A stretch of DNA of 64,000 nt from Phocaeicola dorei (GTDB lineage: Bacteria > Bacteroidota > Bacteroidia > Bacteroidales > Bacteroidaceae): contig NZ_CP046176.1 of the NCBI RefSeq assembly GCF_013009555.1, positions 1,395,501-1,459,500 on the forward strand, in the 5' to 3' direction. The notes under the pieces were generated by a model that was not told the DNA's origin, searched no databases, and saw only the letters and a program-made list of their open reading frames with translations. Shown in pieces: positions 1-8,624 of this stretch. A program made the translations under genes and the position numbers. Positions within the stretch are counted from its first letter, which is position 1, and every line of letters starts with the position of its first letter.

Positions 1-33
1 CGCCGCTGATGGCCGAGTACATCAAGTACCTCT
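1..33 (+). CDS. traG: VirB4-like conjugation ATPase TraG, upstream exon (partial)
   Basis: This is the last piece of the 5' exon of the Bacteroidetes TraG/VirB4 ATPase that powers the type IV secretion channel. The frame beginning at base 3 reads PLMAEYIKYL and then one base of a split codon. It matches the conserved segment just before the C-terminal part of VirB4 proteins. The gene starts left of the window. It is interrupted at base 34 by a group II intron and continues at 2523, where joining the exons gives KYLYKTARKFW without any shift. Confidence 0.85.
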
Positions 34-593
34 GTGCGCCCGTAAAGATTGCATCGTAAATATCTCTTTGGCAAGAGATTAGGAACGTGTTCTTTGAAAA
101 TAACCTATCATCAGCCGACTTATCTGTTTCGGGAAAACTTAACCGAGCAGGGAGTGTAGCATGTCGGAAAAGTCATAAGTCAGTTAGTTACCAAACTGCG
201 ACTGAATGGCGAGATGAAAAGATAGATATGAGGATAAAGTCCGAATTGATTGAACGATAGTCTGAGTGGTCCCCCTTGAGGCTATGGCGTAAGGTAACTA
301 TCAACCGCCATATCGTGATACTACTTCAGTGAATAGGTATGAATGTAGCAAGAACTTATCACGACACAACCGCAGTAAGCGAGTAAAGGACGGAAGTCGT
401 ATCCGACAATCTATCATGCCAACAGTTACGATGTGATAAACGGGGATTACCTATCCCGAAGTGCCGAAAGGCTATTAGGTTCGACCTATGAAAATTCGGA
501 GTGGTAACGGAGCTTCCATAGTAGTTTGAGCAAGGTAACGCCTTGTACATGGCGAAGGGAAGCAGCTAATTATTAATACAATTAACGGAAAAT

Positions 594-2417
594 GTGAGAG
601 ACATTATGAGAAGTCCAGAAAGAGTATTAAACAGTCTATCAGAACACAGTAAGGATGCAAGCTATAAGTTTGAACGTCTTTACAGAATTTTGTTCAATGA
701 GGAAATGTTCTATGTTGCCTATCAGCGTATTTACGCTAAAGAAGGTAACATGACTAAAGGTTCGGACGGTCAGACCATTGACAACATGAGCCTGAAACGA
801 ATTGAAAAGTTGATTGATACGTTAAAAGACGAAACGTATCAACCCCAACCGTCAAAGAGAGTGTACATACCGAAGAAAAACGGTAAGAAAAGACCTCTTG
901 GCGTGCCGACTTTCAATGACAAGTTGATACAGGAAGTGGTAAGAATGGTATTGGAAGCCATATACGAGGGAAGTTTTGAATATACCTCGCATGGGTTTCG
1001 TCCCAATCGAAGCTGCCATACTGCATTAACTCATATCCAAAAGGAGTTTAGCGGTGCAAAATGGTTTGTAGAGGGAGATATAAAAGGCTTCTTTGACAAT
1101 ATAAACCATGATGTATTGATAAACATTCTCTCGGAGCGCATTGCGGATGAACGATTCATCCGACTGATACGCAAGTTTTTGAAAGCTGGATATGTCGAGG
1201 AGTGGCAATTCCACAATACTTACAGTGGCACACCGCAAGGGGGTATCATCAGCCCGATATTGGCTAATATATACCTTGACAAGCTGGATAAGTATATAAA
1301 GGAATACATAGCCAAATTCGACAAAGGGAAGAAACGAAGATTCAGTAGAGAAAGTATGGACTTTGGCAATGCAAGAAAACGTATTGTGCGAAAATTGAAA
1401 TCCGTAAAAGATGAAAGGCAAAGGACAAAGCTAATCCTTGAACTGAAAGCAATAGAAAAAGGACGGGCTAAATATCCCAACGGCGAAGAAATGGACGCCG
1501 ATTACAGAAGAATGAAATATGCAAGATATGCAGATGATTTTCTTGTGGGAATTATCGGAAGCAAGCAAGATGCACAACAGATAAAGGAAGATATTAAAAA
1601 CTTCCTTGCTGATAAACTGGCATTGGAGCTGTCCGATGAAAAGACACTTGTCACTCACACGGAAAGACCAGCCAAATTTCTCGGATATGAAATCACTGTA
1701 AGAAAGTCCAACGACCAAAAAAGGGATAAACGGGGTAGATTAAGAAGAACCTATGGTAAAAGGGTCTGCTTAAATGTCAGTATGGAAACTGTCCGTAAAA
1801 AACTTTTCAATTTGGGAGTCTTAGAACTGACAAACCGTAACGGAAAGGAAATATGGAAACCGAAATGTAAATCGGGACTGATATTCAATGATGACCTTGA
1901 AATCCTTGATAGTTATAATCGAGAAATCGTGGGTTTCTATAACTATTACTCCATAGCCAACAACTGCGCCCATGCCTTGAATAATTTCAAGTACATCATG
2001 GAATACAGCATGTACAAAACGTTTGCAGGCAAATATAAATGCCGTACACGTGAGGTAAACAAAAAATATCGTAAGAACGGTAGGTTTATCATAAAACACA
2101 TGACTAAAACAGGTGTAAAGGAAAGATTCTTTTACGATGGTGGCTTCAAACGAAAGAAACCCACCTATAAATCGGAATGTGACACTATGCCACGAACAAT
2201 TTATACTGCGGGACGGACAAGTCTTGTTGAAAGGCTGAAAGCCCGTGAGTGTGAACTATGTGGAGCGACAGACGACCTTGTTATGCACCATGTAAGGAAG
2301 CTAAAGAACTTGCAGGGAAAGGAAAGCTGGGAACGACACATGATTGCCCGCAAACGCAAGACGATTGCAGTGTGCAGGAGTTGTCATAAGAAGATACATG
2401 ACGGAAAGATAGACTGA
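594..2417 (+). CDS. ltrA: Group II intron-encoded reverse transcriptase/maturase with HNH endonuclease
   Basis: A 607-aa multifunctional intron protein that aids splicing and drives retrohoming. The reverse transcriptase domain carries the catalytic YADD motif around residues 311-315 (ARYADDFLVG). A maturase X domain follows. The C-terminus is an HNH DNA endonuclease with zinc-binding pairs CELCG (about residue 553) and CRSCH (about 593). The start used is GTG at 594. An ATG at 606 (MRSPERVL) is an equally good start and costs four residues. No frameshift is seen, so the intron looks mobile. It lies between the structured intron domains I-III and domains V-VI. Confidence 0.93.
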   Translation: MRDIMRSPERVLNSLSEHSKDASYKFERLYRILFNEEMFYVAYQRIYAKEGNMTKGSDGQTIDNMSLKRIEKLIDTLKDETYQPQPSKRVYIPKKNGKKRPLGVPTFNDKLIQEVVRMVLEAIYEGSFEYTSHGFRPNRSCHTALTHIQKEFSGAKWFVEGDIKGFFDNINHDVLINILSERIADERFIRLIRKFLKAGYVEEWQFHNTYSGTPQGGIISPILANIYLDKLDKYIKEYIAKFDKGKKRRFSRESMDFGNARKRIVRKLKSVKDERQRTKLILELKAIEKGRAKYPNGEEMDADYRRMKYARYADDFLVGIIGSKQDAQQIKEDIKNFLADKLALELSDEKTLVTHTERPAKFLGYEITVRKSNDQKRDKRGRLRRTYGKRVCLNVSMETVRKKLFNLGVLELTNRNGKEIWKPKCKSGLIFNDDLEILDSYNREIVGFYNYYSIANNCAHALNNFKYIMEYSMYKTFAGKYKCRTREVNKKYRKNGRFIIKHMTKTGVKERFFYDGGFKRKKPTYKSECDTMPRTIYTAGRTSLVERLKARECELCGATDDLVMHHVRKLKNLQGKESWERHMIARKRKTIAVCRSCHKKIHDGKID

Positions 2418-2427
2418 AATTAGTGGA

Positions 2428-2461
2428 GAGCCGGATACGCTGAGAGGTGTAAGTCCGGTTC
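2428..2461 (+). ncRNA. Group II intron domain V catalytic hairpin
   Basis: A 34-nt hairpin whose outer 8-bp stem pairs GAGCCGGA with TCCGGTTC. This matches the size and closing stem of group II domain V, the catalytic core. It lies just after the maturase stop codon, as expected. Confidence 0.85.
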
Positions 2462-2522
2462 GGGGGCGAGCATTTGGAAACCTGCCATAGAAATATGATA
2501 AGGCGCCGGGTGCTTAGCCTAC

Positions 2523-3040
2523 ACAAGACAGCCCGAAAGTTCTGGGCGAGCGTGGGCGTAGTGACACAGGAGATACAGGACATCATCGGCAGTCCCATCG
2601 TGAAGGAAGCCATCATCAACAACTCCGACGTGGTGATGCTGCTCGACCAAAGCAAATTTCGTGAGCGATTCGACGAGATCAAGGCGATATTAGGATTGAC
2701 GGATGTGGATTGCAAGAAGATATTCACTGTCAACCGCTTGGATAACAAGGAGGGAAGAAGTTTCTTCCGTGAGGTGTTTATCCGACGTGGATCGACGAGC
2801 GGAGTGTATGGTGTGGAGGAGCCGCACGAGTGCTATATGACCTACACCACCGAGCGAGCTGAGAAGGAGGCATTGAAACTCTATAAGCATGAACTGAAGT
2901 GCAGACATCAGGAGGCTATCGAGCGGTATTGCAGAGATTGGGATGCCAGTGGCATCGGGAAGTCGTTGGCATTTGCGCAGAAGGTCAATGAGGCGGGGCA
3001 TGTGCTCAATTTGACGGACGATGGAGCCACTCGCCGCTGA
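2523..3040 (+). CDS. traG: VirB4-like conjugation ATPase TraG, downstream exon
   Basis: C-terminal about 172 residues of the TraG/VirB4 ATPase. After the first split codon the protein reads KTARKFWASVGVVTQEIQD and so on, with IIGSPIVKEAIINNSDVVML and LDQSK following, typical of the VirB4 C-terminal ATPase lobe. The Walker A motif lies outside the window. The stop codon overlaps a stem-loop repeat (3030-3058). In this element family the ATPase drives pilus assembly and substrate transfer at the inner membrane. Confidence 0.88.
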
Positions 3041-3058
3041 CACGGCGAGCACGGGGGC
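3030..3058 (+). repeat. Stem-loop repeat with ACGGGGGC tail (copy 1)
   Basis: A 7-bp GC stem (CTCGCCG/CGGCGAG) followed by CACGGGGGC, overlapping the traG stop codon. The same stem and tail recur at 42702-42730. A related form with a CCCGA stem and an AACGGTGGCT tail occurs at 3105, 12404 and 52484. Confidence 0.6.
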
Positions 3059-3104
3059 TGATTGATGGAAACGGAAATCCCGGAATAGACGTAAAGCCCA
3101 GATG

Positions 3105-3135
3105 CCCGAAAGCAAAACTTTCGGGAACGGTGGCT
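3105..3135 (+). repeat. Stem-loop repeat with AACGGTGGCT tail (copy 2)
   Basis: An 8-bp stem CCCGAAAG/CTTTCGGG with a 5-nt loop, followed directly by AACGGTGGCT. It lies in the gap between traG and the next secreted protein gene. Copies at 12404-12434 and 52484-52514 differ in the stem but keep base pairing and tail, which suggests selection on the RNA or DNA structure. Confidence 0.65.
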
Positions 3136-3138
3136 GGG

Positions 3139-3250
3139 TAGTATTTACGATTAGTAGTAAATACGATTAGTAGTGAATACTACCAATAGTAAATACTACA
3201 AGTAGTAAAGTAGTGGAATAGTAGAAACTGAAAGTAGTAAAAACGTAAAG
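3139..3250. repeat. AGTA/TAAATAC-rich short repeats
   Basis: The rest of the 220-bp gap after traG is made of irregular repeats of AGTAGTAAATAC and AGTAGTA, in direct and inverted orientation. A similar but shorter AGTA-rich block sits at 59366-59425, after the last gene of the second operon. No promoter box was identified with confidence. Iteron-like protein binding is possible but unproven. Confidence 0.45.
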
Positions 3251-3260
3251 TAGTGAAGCA

Positions 3261-5801
3261 ATGAGACGTTTATACCTTATTATAATATATATGTGTCTTA
3301 CACTTGTCGTGGGAAGGGTTCATGCGCAGTATTACAGCGTGAACTACGACAAGCAGATCGTTGCCGCCATGGCTGCCGCATTCGGTGCTGGAGCTATGGC
3401 AGAGAGCTATTATAACGAGCAGGTGGGCGAAATCTTGAAGCACTACAATGCCGCAGAGGTTGCCACTGCCGGCATCTTCGCTGCCAAGTTCTTGGAGCGC
3501 AAGGCATTCACCGACCTCGGCATTTGGAGCAGTAGCACGGAGAACTACTATTACCGCCGCATCCACAATATGGTGGCGAACAAGATTATGCCCAAGATAT
3601 GGACGGTGGCAGGAATGATGCTGAAAAGTCCGCAGACCGCCCTCTACTGGGGCAGTTACCTGATGAAGATATGCGCCGACACAAAGTCGCTGTGTATGCA
3701 GTTTGAGAGTGTCGTGACCAACAGTAGCTTGACCTTTGCCGACATTCAGTTCTTGGAAATCAACCAAGAGATAGCCGCCATCCTCAAACTCTCGGAGATA
3801 GGCAATGTAGATTGGCAGCAGCTGTTGGATGACATCGCCAGTGTGCCCGGCAACTTCACCGTGGAGAACCTCACCGCCGACATCGAGACGCTTTACAATA
3901 TGGGAGCATCGTTGGCGACGGCAGGTATCAACGGGGCATCAGGCGCACTCTTGCAGCAGAGTGCCTTCAACGACCTTTTCAATGGCAAGGTGAGTAAAAT
4001 CATCGACATCTATGACAACTACCATGACCTCTATGAACAGGCAGAGAACGGCATCGGCAGCACACTCCTTAGTCTGGTGGGTGGCGAGGACAACGTGGCA
4101 GCCCTCTTCGACCTCTCCAACTACAACATCACCTCGTGGATGACAGACTATCTGAGCGAGACGCAGGGCAACTACTATACACAGCGTTGGTACATTGCCC
4201 GACGAGACCAAGGCAGCGTAAGCCTCTGTGACTACTATCCGCCGACCGATGACAACAGTATTCTGAACGGTGACCATTGGTATCGTATCAACACCTCCGA
4301 CCCCAACTTCTACCCTAACAGCACGCAGCGAGAGCAGATACTGGCCAACTCGGAGAACCATGCCGGATGGAGCCGCAGCCGTGTGCAGCAGCTCAACGCC
4401 CAGAGCGACGGCTTCACCTATACGATGAACTATTGGATGTCGTCGTACATCATCAGCCGTGGCGGCAAGCAGACCAAGAAGGCCTACGCCTACGAGATAC
4501 ACGTTACCAAGAGCTGGAACAACGTGGAAGAGGTGTATGAGGATGTCTTCGACTCCTACAGCATGGACTTGAATACCTTCAAGCGTCAGTTGCAGGCACG
4601 TCTCTCGGAGTATAACGACAACGAGGAGGGCTATGTCTATTACATCGGCAGTGACGCACGCCGTTACTATCAAGCCACCGATGCCGCCAAACTGAAGGGC
4701 GTGGAGAGCGTGACCATCAGCGTCACCTGTTCGGACGGTGTCACCCTCGGACAGGGCAGCACGCAGTACAAGTGCCGTGAGTGCGGCGGTTCGCTCAATG
4801 CCCACAGCAAGGAATGCGCCATGAGGACAAGCGTATCAGAAAATAATCTCGACCTATCGGAACTGGACGAGAAGGAACGTGAGGCGAATAGCAAGATAGC
4901 CCTGTTGGAGGCGCAGATAAGCCAGTTGGAGACAGAGAACAGGAACCTGCTCACGCAGATAGCCAATGCCTCTGTGGAGGAAGCCCCTGCCTTGCGGCAG
5001 CAACATAATGTCAACAAGACGAAGATAGACAACCTGAAGAAGGAATTGGCGACATGGCAGCAGCAGTTGGCAGACATACAGAATGCCAAGAGCGAGGCGG
5101 CTAACGACAATGCCACCTCCACCGATGACTACTACCGCATCCCTGCCATCATGCAGGATGTGAAGTCAGCCTACAATCTCACGTGGCAAGGTGCCGGTTC
5201 GTGGAACGGCTACACCTACGTCCGAACTGCCACCATGCCCAACATCAACGGCATTATCACCTTCAAGGCGACACTGTCCATTGCAAGGAAGCCCAAGTAC
5301 TTCCTTGGCATCAAGATACACCGTGCGATACTGCAAATATCGTGGGAGCTGACCTCGGAATACACCGACACACAGGTGGTGGATGTGCTGACCCTTGACC
5401 CGAATGCCTCTGACGAGGAGAAGACGAGGCAGGTGAACAGCCGTATCTCGGAGATAGCCCAGGAGTTCCCGTCGTGCAGCATCACCACAGAATATGCCAA
5501 GAGCGAGGCAACCCAGACCGCCGACAATGACGATGTAATACACCTGCTCTGGTCGAGCGACCGTCTGGAGATAGCCCGTGAAGTAGATAGCCGTATCACC
5601 AAGATTTACGCCGACTTGGTATCATTAGAAAAAATGATGCACTACAAGCGCAGCATCATTGACGTGCTGAAGGACATTCTTCCTTCAATCGACGCAGACC
5701 AAGGTCGCAGAAGGACACTCATTGAAGAGTGCTACGAGCGATGGAGAGAGAATGCAGACCCTAACAGAGGGAATGGTGAAGATAACGAGAACGAAAACTG
5801 A
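3261..5801 (+). CDS. Large secreted transfer-region protein (unknown)
   Basis: An 846-aa exported protein with an N-terminal signal peptide ending near VHAQ. It occupies the place where TraI (DUF4141) lies in Bacteroides conjugative elements, but is much longer. The first 300 residues are helical and alanine-rich. A CxxC...HxxxC cluster (CRECGGSLNAHSKEC, about residues 510-524) may bind zinc. A coiled coil spans about residues 530-620. The C-terminus carries an ERW motif (CYERWREN) shared with four smaller secreted proteins in this window. A periplasmic channel or pilus-associated role is inferred from position only. Confidence 0.7.
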   Translation: MRRLYLIIIYMCLTLVVGRVHAQYYSVNYDKQIVAAMAAAFGAGAMAESYYNEQVGEILKHYNAAEVATAGIFAAKFLERKAFTDLGIWSSSTENYYYRRIHNMVANKIMPKIWTVAGMMLKSPQTALYWGSYLMKICADTKSLCMQFESVVTNSSLTFADIQFLEINQEIAAILKLSEIGNVDWQQLLDDIASVPGNFTVENLTADIETLYNMGASLATAGINGASGALLQQSAFNDLFNGKVSKIIDIYDNYHDLYEQAENGIGSTLLSLVGGEDNVAALFDLSNYNITSWMTDYLSETQGNYYTQRWYIARRDQGSVSLCDYYPPTDDNSILNGDHWYRINTSDPNFYPNSTQREQILANSENHAGWSRSRVQQLNAQSDGFTYTMNYWMSSYIISRGGKQTKKAYAYEIHVTKSWNNVEEVYEDVFDSYSMDLNTFKRQLQARLSEYNDNEEGYVYYIGSDARRYYQATDAAKLKGVESVTISVTCSDGVTLGQGSTQYKCRECGGSLNAHSKECAMRTSVSENNLDLSELDEKEREANSKIALLEAQISQLETENRNLLTQIANASVEEAPALRQQHNVNKTKIDNLKKELATWQQQLADIQNAKSEAANDNATSTDDYYRIPAIMQDVKSAYNLTWQGAGSWNGYTYVRTATMPNINGIITFKATLSIARKPKYFLGIKIHRAILQISWELTSEYTDTQVVDVLTLDPNASDEEKTRQVNSRISEIAQEFPSCSITTEYAKSEATQTADNDDVIHLLWSSDRLEIAREVDSRITKIYADLVSLEKMMHYKRSIIDVLKDILPSIDADQGRRRTLIEECYERWRENADPNRGNGEDNENEN

Positions 5802-5815
5802 GGGAGGAACGGAGA

Positions 5816-6541
5816 ATGAGACATACCATCATCATAGCTCTCCTGCTGATTACCCTCTTCCCCAATACAGCCTTGGCGCAATGGGGATTCGATGCGGTAT
5901 CGGTGGAAGCATACATCAACGACCACAAGAAGCAGCGCAGCCTCTTGCTGGCACGCAGCACTTTGGAGTACAGCAATCAACTGCTGCATGAATACAGCAG
6001 TGAAGAGGTGGGCAAATACAAGGAACTGAATGTGGATTTGGACAAATACACCCGGGCCTTCGACATCATCGATGTGATGTACCAGTCGTTGCGCACGGTG
6101 CTGAACGTGAAGAGCACCTACCAGACGGTGAGCGACCGCATCAGTGACTACAAGAACCTGTTGGAGGACTTCAATGATAAGGTCATCAAGCGGAAACACA
6201 TCGAACTGGCTGACACGATGCTCATCAGCATCAACAAGAAAGCCATCGACAACATATACAACGAAGGAAGCCAACTCTACCATAGCGTCAACGACCTCGT
6301 GTTGTATGCCACAGGAGCGGCAGCCTGTTCAACTTCCGACCTGCTGATGGTGTTGGACAATATCAACAATTCGTTGGACCTGATAGAAAAACATCTGAAC
6401 CAAGCCTACTTCCAGACATGGCGGTATGTGCAGCTGCGCATGGGCTATTGGAAGGAGAAGGTGTATCGGACGAGGACGAAGGAAGAGATACTGGAAGATG
6501 CCTTCAGCCGATGGAAAGTGGCAGGAAAACTTGACTATTGA
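5816..6541 (+). CDS. Secreted helical transfer protein, RW-ending family
   Basis: A 241-aa protein with a clear signal peptide (cleavage near ALAQ) and an otherwise helical, charged sequence. It ends in FSRWKVAGKLDY. That ending resembles those of the proteins at 6569-7333, 47372-48073, 48091-48774 and the end of the 846-aa protein just upstream. It starts 14 bp after the upstream stop, so it is in the same operon. Size, export and helical content suggest a VirB5/TraI-like channel component, but no family could be named with certainty. Confidence 0.7.
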   Translation: MRHTIIIALLLITLFPNTALAQWGFDAVSVEAYINDHKKQRSLLLARSTLEYSNQLLHEYSSEEVGKYKELNVDLDKYTRAFDIIDVMYQSLRTVLNVKSTYQTVSDRISDYKNLLEDFNDKVIKRKHIELADTMLISINKKAIDNIYNEGSQLYHSVNDLVLYATGAAACSTSDLLMVLDNINNSLDLIEKHLNQAYFQTWRYVQLRMGYWKEKVYRTRTKEEILEDAFSRWKVAGKLDY

Positions 6542-6568
6542 CGGATTGTAAACAAAAGAAGAACGGAC

Positions 6569-7333
6569 ATGAAGAAGACAATGATACTCATCATGGCGGT
6601 AGCAACCACCATCAAAGCCACAGCCCAGAGCGTGACCTACAACCACGACTCCTCCAAGCAGAACCAGATAACGGTGATGGAGACAGGTGGCGGTTCTCTC
6701 ACCCCTGAGTTCTATTATTGGCTGTTACATAACAACTATAAGAAGACAGCGGCAGAGAAGAACAAGTTAGGTTTCCGCACTCTTGCCGGCATCAACCTCT
6801 ACAACCAAGTAGATGATGCGGAGAAGATAGACTCTGCCCTCACCAAGCGTGCTGAGGTGGAAGCCTTGAACGTAGCCGACCGACAGATAGACCTCGCCTG
6901 GCTTGCCGAAAGCAGCAAGATCAACGGTCAGTTGGACAAGATGAAGGCGAACATAGACCATATCATCCCTACAGGAGGCACCATCAACGACAAGCGTCGG
7001 TGGGAGGAACTGTACAATATGTACCAGTGTGCCGTGAAAGCCACCAAGGATGCCTATATGCCCAATGCACAGAGAAAGCGGCAGTATCTTAGCATCTATG
7101 CCGACCTGACGACACAGAACGAGACACTACTGAAATACCTTGTGCAGCTCAACACCCAAAGCCAGACTACCGCCCTCTTGGCAGCCACCAACGACCGTGT
7201 AGTACATAAAGGCAGCATCATCAGCGATGCCAAGAGCCGTTGGCAGGAAAACATGAAGGGCGTGAGGAGCTCGACAGGCACTGACGGCGATGATGCCAAC
7301 AGCGGTGAGGGTGAAGAAAGTGTGAACAGATAG
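6569..7333 (+). CDS. Secreted helical transfer protein, RW-ending family
   Basis: A 254-aa protein with an N-terminal signal peptide (MKKTMILIMAVATTIKATAQ). The mature part is helix-rich. Near the C-terminus it has DAKSRWQENMKG, the ARW-type motif of the neighbouring gene, followed by an acidic, low-complexity tail. It follows the previous gene by 27 bp in the transfer operon. Probably periplasmic and part of the mating apparatus, inferred from context. Confidence 0.68.
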   Translation: MKKTMILIMAVATTIKATAQSVTYNHDSSKQNQITVMETGGGSLTPEFYYWLLHNNYKKTAAEKNKLGFRTLAGINLYNQVDDAEKIDSALTKRAEVEALNVADRQIDLAWLAESSKINGQLDKMKANIDHIIPTGGTINDKRRWEELYNMYQCAVKATKDAYMPNAQRKRQYLSIYADLTTQNETLLKYLVQLNTQSQTTALLAATNDRVVHKGSIISDAKSRWQENMKGVRSSTGTDGDDANSGEGEESVNR

Positions 7334-7376
7334 AAATAAGGGAAGAGAAGAAATAATCACAAAACAGCATAGAGAT

Positions 7377-8207
7377 ATGAACGATATTCAGATTTTCAAC
7401 AACGAGGAATTTGGAGCAGTCCGAACCACAGGAACACCAGAGCAACCCTTGTTCTGTTTGGCTGATGTGGCAAGAGTTCTTGGACTAAAAACCAGCAAGT
7501 TGGTACAACGACTTTCGGATGATGTACTTTCAAAGTACCCCATCTCGGATAGTCTTGGAAGAGAACAGGTTACAAACTTTATCAATGAAGACGGACTGTA
7601 TGATGTCATCCTTGACAGTCGCAAACCCGAAGCCAAACGTTTCCGCAAGTGGGTGACATCGGAGGTGCTCCCCTCTATCCGCAAGCATGGTGCCTATATG
7701 ACACAGCAGACCATCGAGAAGGCATTGGCAGAGCCAGACTTCCTGATACGGTTAGCAGTCAATCTGAAGGAAGAACGACAAAAGCGTCTGCTTGTCGAAC
7801 AGGAGTGTGAACACCAAAGGACACGCATCGTTGAGTTGGGATCCAAGGTGGATGACCTGCAACAGGAGGTGACGGAGATGAAGGACAAGGTGAGTTACCT
7901 TGACATCATCCTTGCCACGAAGAGCAGTGTCCTGGTCACACAGATAGCACAGGACTATGGCGAGTCGTCCATCCGCTTCAACCGACGTCTGAAGGAGATG
8001 AACATCCAGTATCAGCGTGGCAAGCAGTGGATTCTGTATGCCGACTACAAGGACTGCGGTTATGTGACCAGCGAGACCTACCTCATTAAACACAAGGACG
8101 GTACGGAGGATGTGCGCATGAACACCAAATGGACACAGAAAGGTCGCCGCTTCCTCTATGAGAAACTGAAGAGCGTGGGAGTCATTCCTGTTATCGAAAG
8201 AACATAA
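7377..8207 (+). CDS. Phage-type antirepressor (Bro-N plus KilAC/ANT)
   Basis: A 276-aa DNA-binding protein. The N-terminal about 105 residues form a Bro-N domain (FCLADVARVLGL; FINEDGLYDVILDS; FRKWVTSEVLPSIRKHG). A coiled-coil linker follows at about residues 125-175, then a C-terminal antirepressor domain that ends in WTQKGRRFLYEKLKS. In phages such proteins block repressors. Here the gene sits inside the transfer operon, 43 bp after the previous gene and in the same direction. A role in switching transfer genes is inferred. Confidence 0.88.
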   Translation: MNDIQIFNNEEFGAVRTTGTPEQPLFCLADVARVLGLKTSKLVQRLSDDVLSKYPISDSLGREQVTNFINEDGLYDVILDSRKPEAKRFRKWVTSEVLPSIRKHGAYMTQQTIEKALAEPDFLIRLAVNLKEERQKRLLVEQECEHQRTRIVELGSKVDDLQQEVTEMKDKVSYLDIILATKSSVLVTQIAQDYGESSIRFNRRLKEMNIQYQRGKQWILYADYKDCGYVTSETYLIKHKDGTEDVRMNTKWTQKGRRFLYEKLKSVGVIPVIERT

Positions 8208-8222
8208 AATAAAGAAATAGCT

Positions 8223-8624
8223 ATGGAATCAATATCAAAAATACAGTTACGTCTCTATGCCGCCAAGAGGAAAAACGGCAAGTGGCAGTTGGAGATGTCA
8301 AGGATGCCGAAGCGAATCAGCGTTATCGGCAGGACACCCATCGTTGATGAGCATTATATGCCATCTGATTTAGAGGTAGTTTCAATGTCAAAGCTTCACA
8401 AATATGTCGGAAGTTACTACGGCAAGATTGTGAAGACCCTCAAAGAGGAAGGCATCATCACCAAGGAATATGGAATGTGGAAACTGCGTGAAGACCTTCA
8501 GGACAAGGGCATTGCGGTATATGTCACAGGCAGGATGCGCTGCTTCTACCACTTCTATCTGTCATGGACACCGAAAGGCATAGAGTTTATCAAAGAGATT
8601 ATCAACAATAGAACCAGGCACTGA
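8223..8624 (+). CDS. Small protein with antirepressor-like C-terminus
   Basis: A 133-aa basic protein of unknown function, 15 bp after the antirepressor gene. Its C-terminal stretch (YLSWTPKGIEFIKEIINN) resembles the end of KilAC/antirepressor domains, and the central region could form a winged helix. The stop codon overlaps the traJ start (TGATG), so translation is probably coupled. It may act together with the upstream Bro-N protein. Confidence 0.55.
   Translation: MESISKIQLRLYAAKRKNGKWQLEMSRMPKRISVIGRTPIVDEHYMPSDLEVVSMSKLHKYVGSYYGKIVKTLKEEGIITKEYGMWKLREDLQDKGIAVYVTGRMRCFYHFYLSWTPKGIEFIKEIINNRTRH

Larger units (their letters stand above)
34..2522 (+). mobile_element. Group II intron inserted in traG/virB4
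   Basis: A full-length bacterial group II intron of 2489 bp in the sense orientation. The 5' end is GTGCGCC, the typical group II start. It encodes a reverse transcriptase/maturase. A 34-nt domain V lies at 2428-2461, followed by a domain VI-like helix, and the 3' end is CCTAC. The boundaries are fixed by protein logic: joining base 33 to base 2523 restores the ATPase reading frame. The host gene can work only if the intron splices. The subclass and the exon-binding sites were not assigned. Confidence 0.92.
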
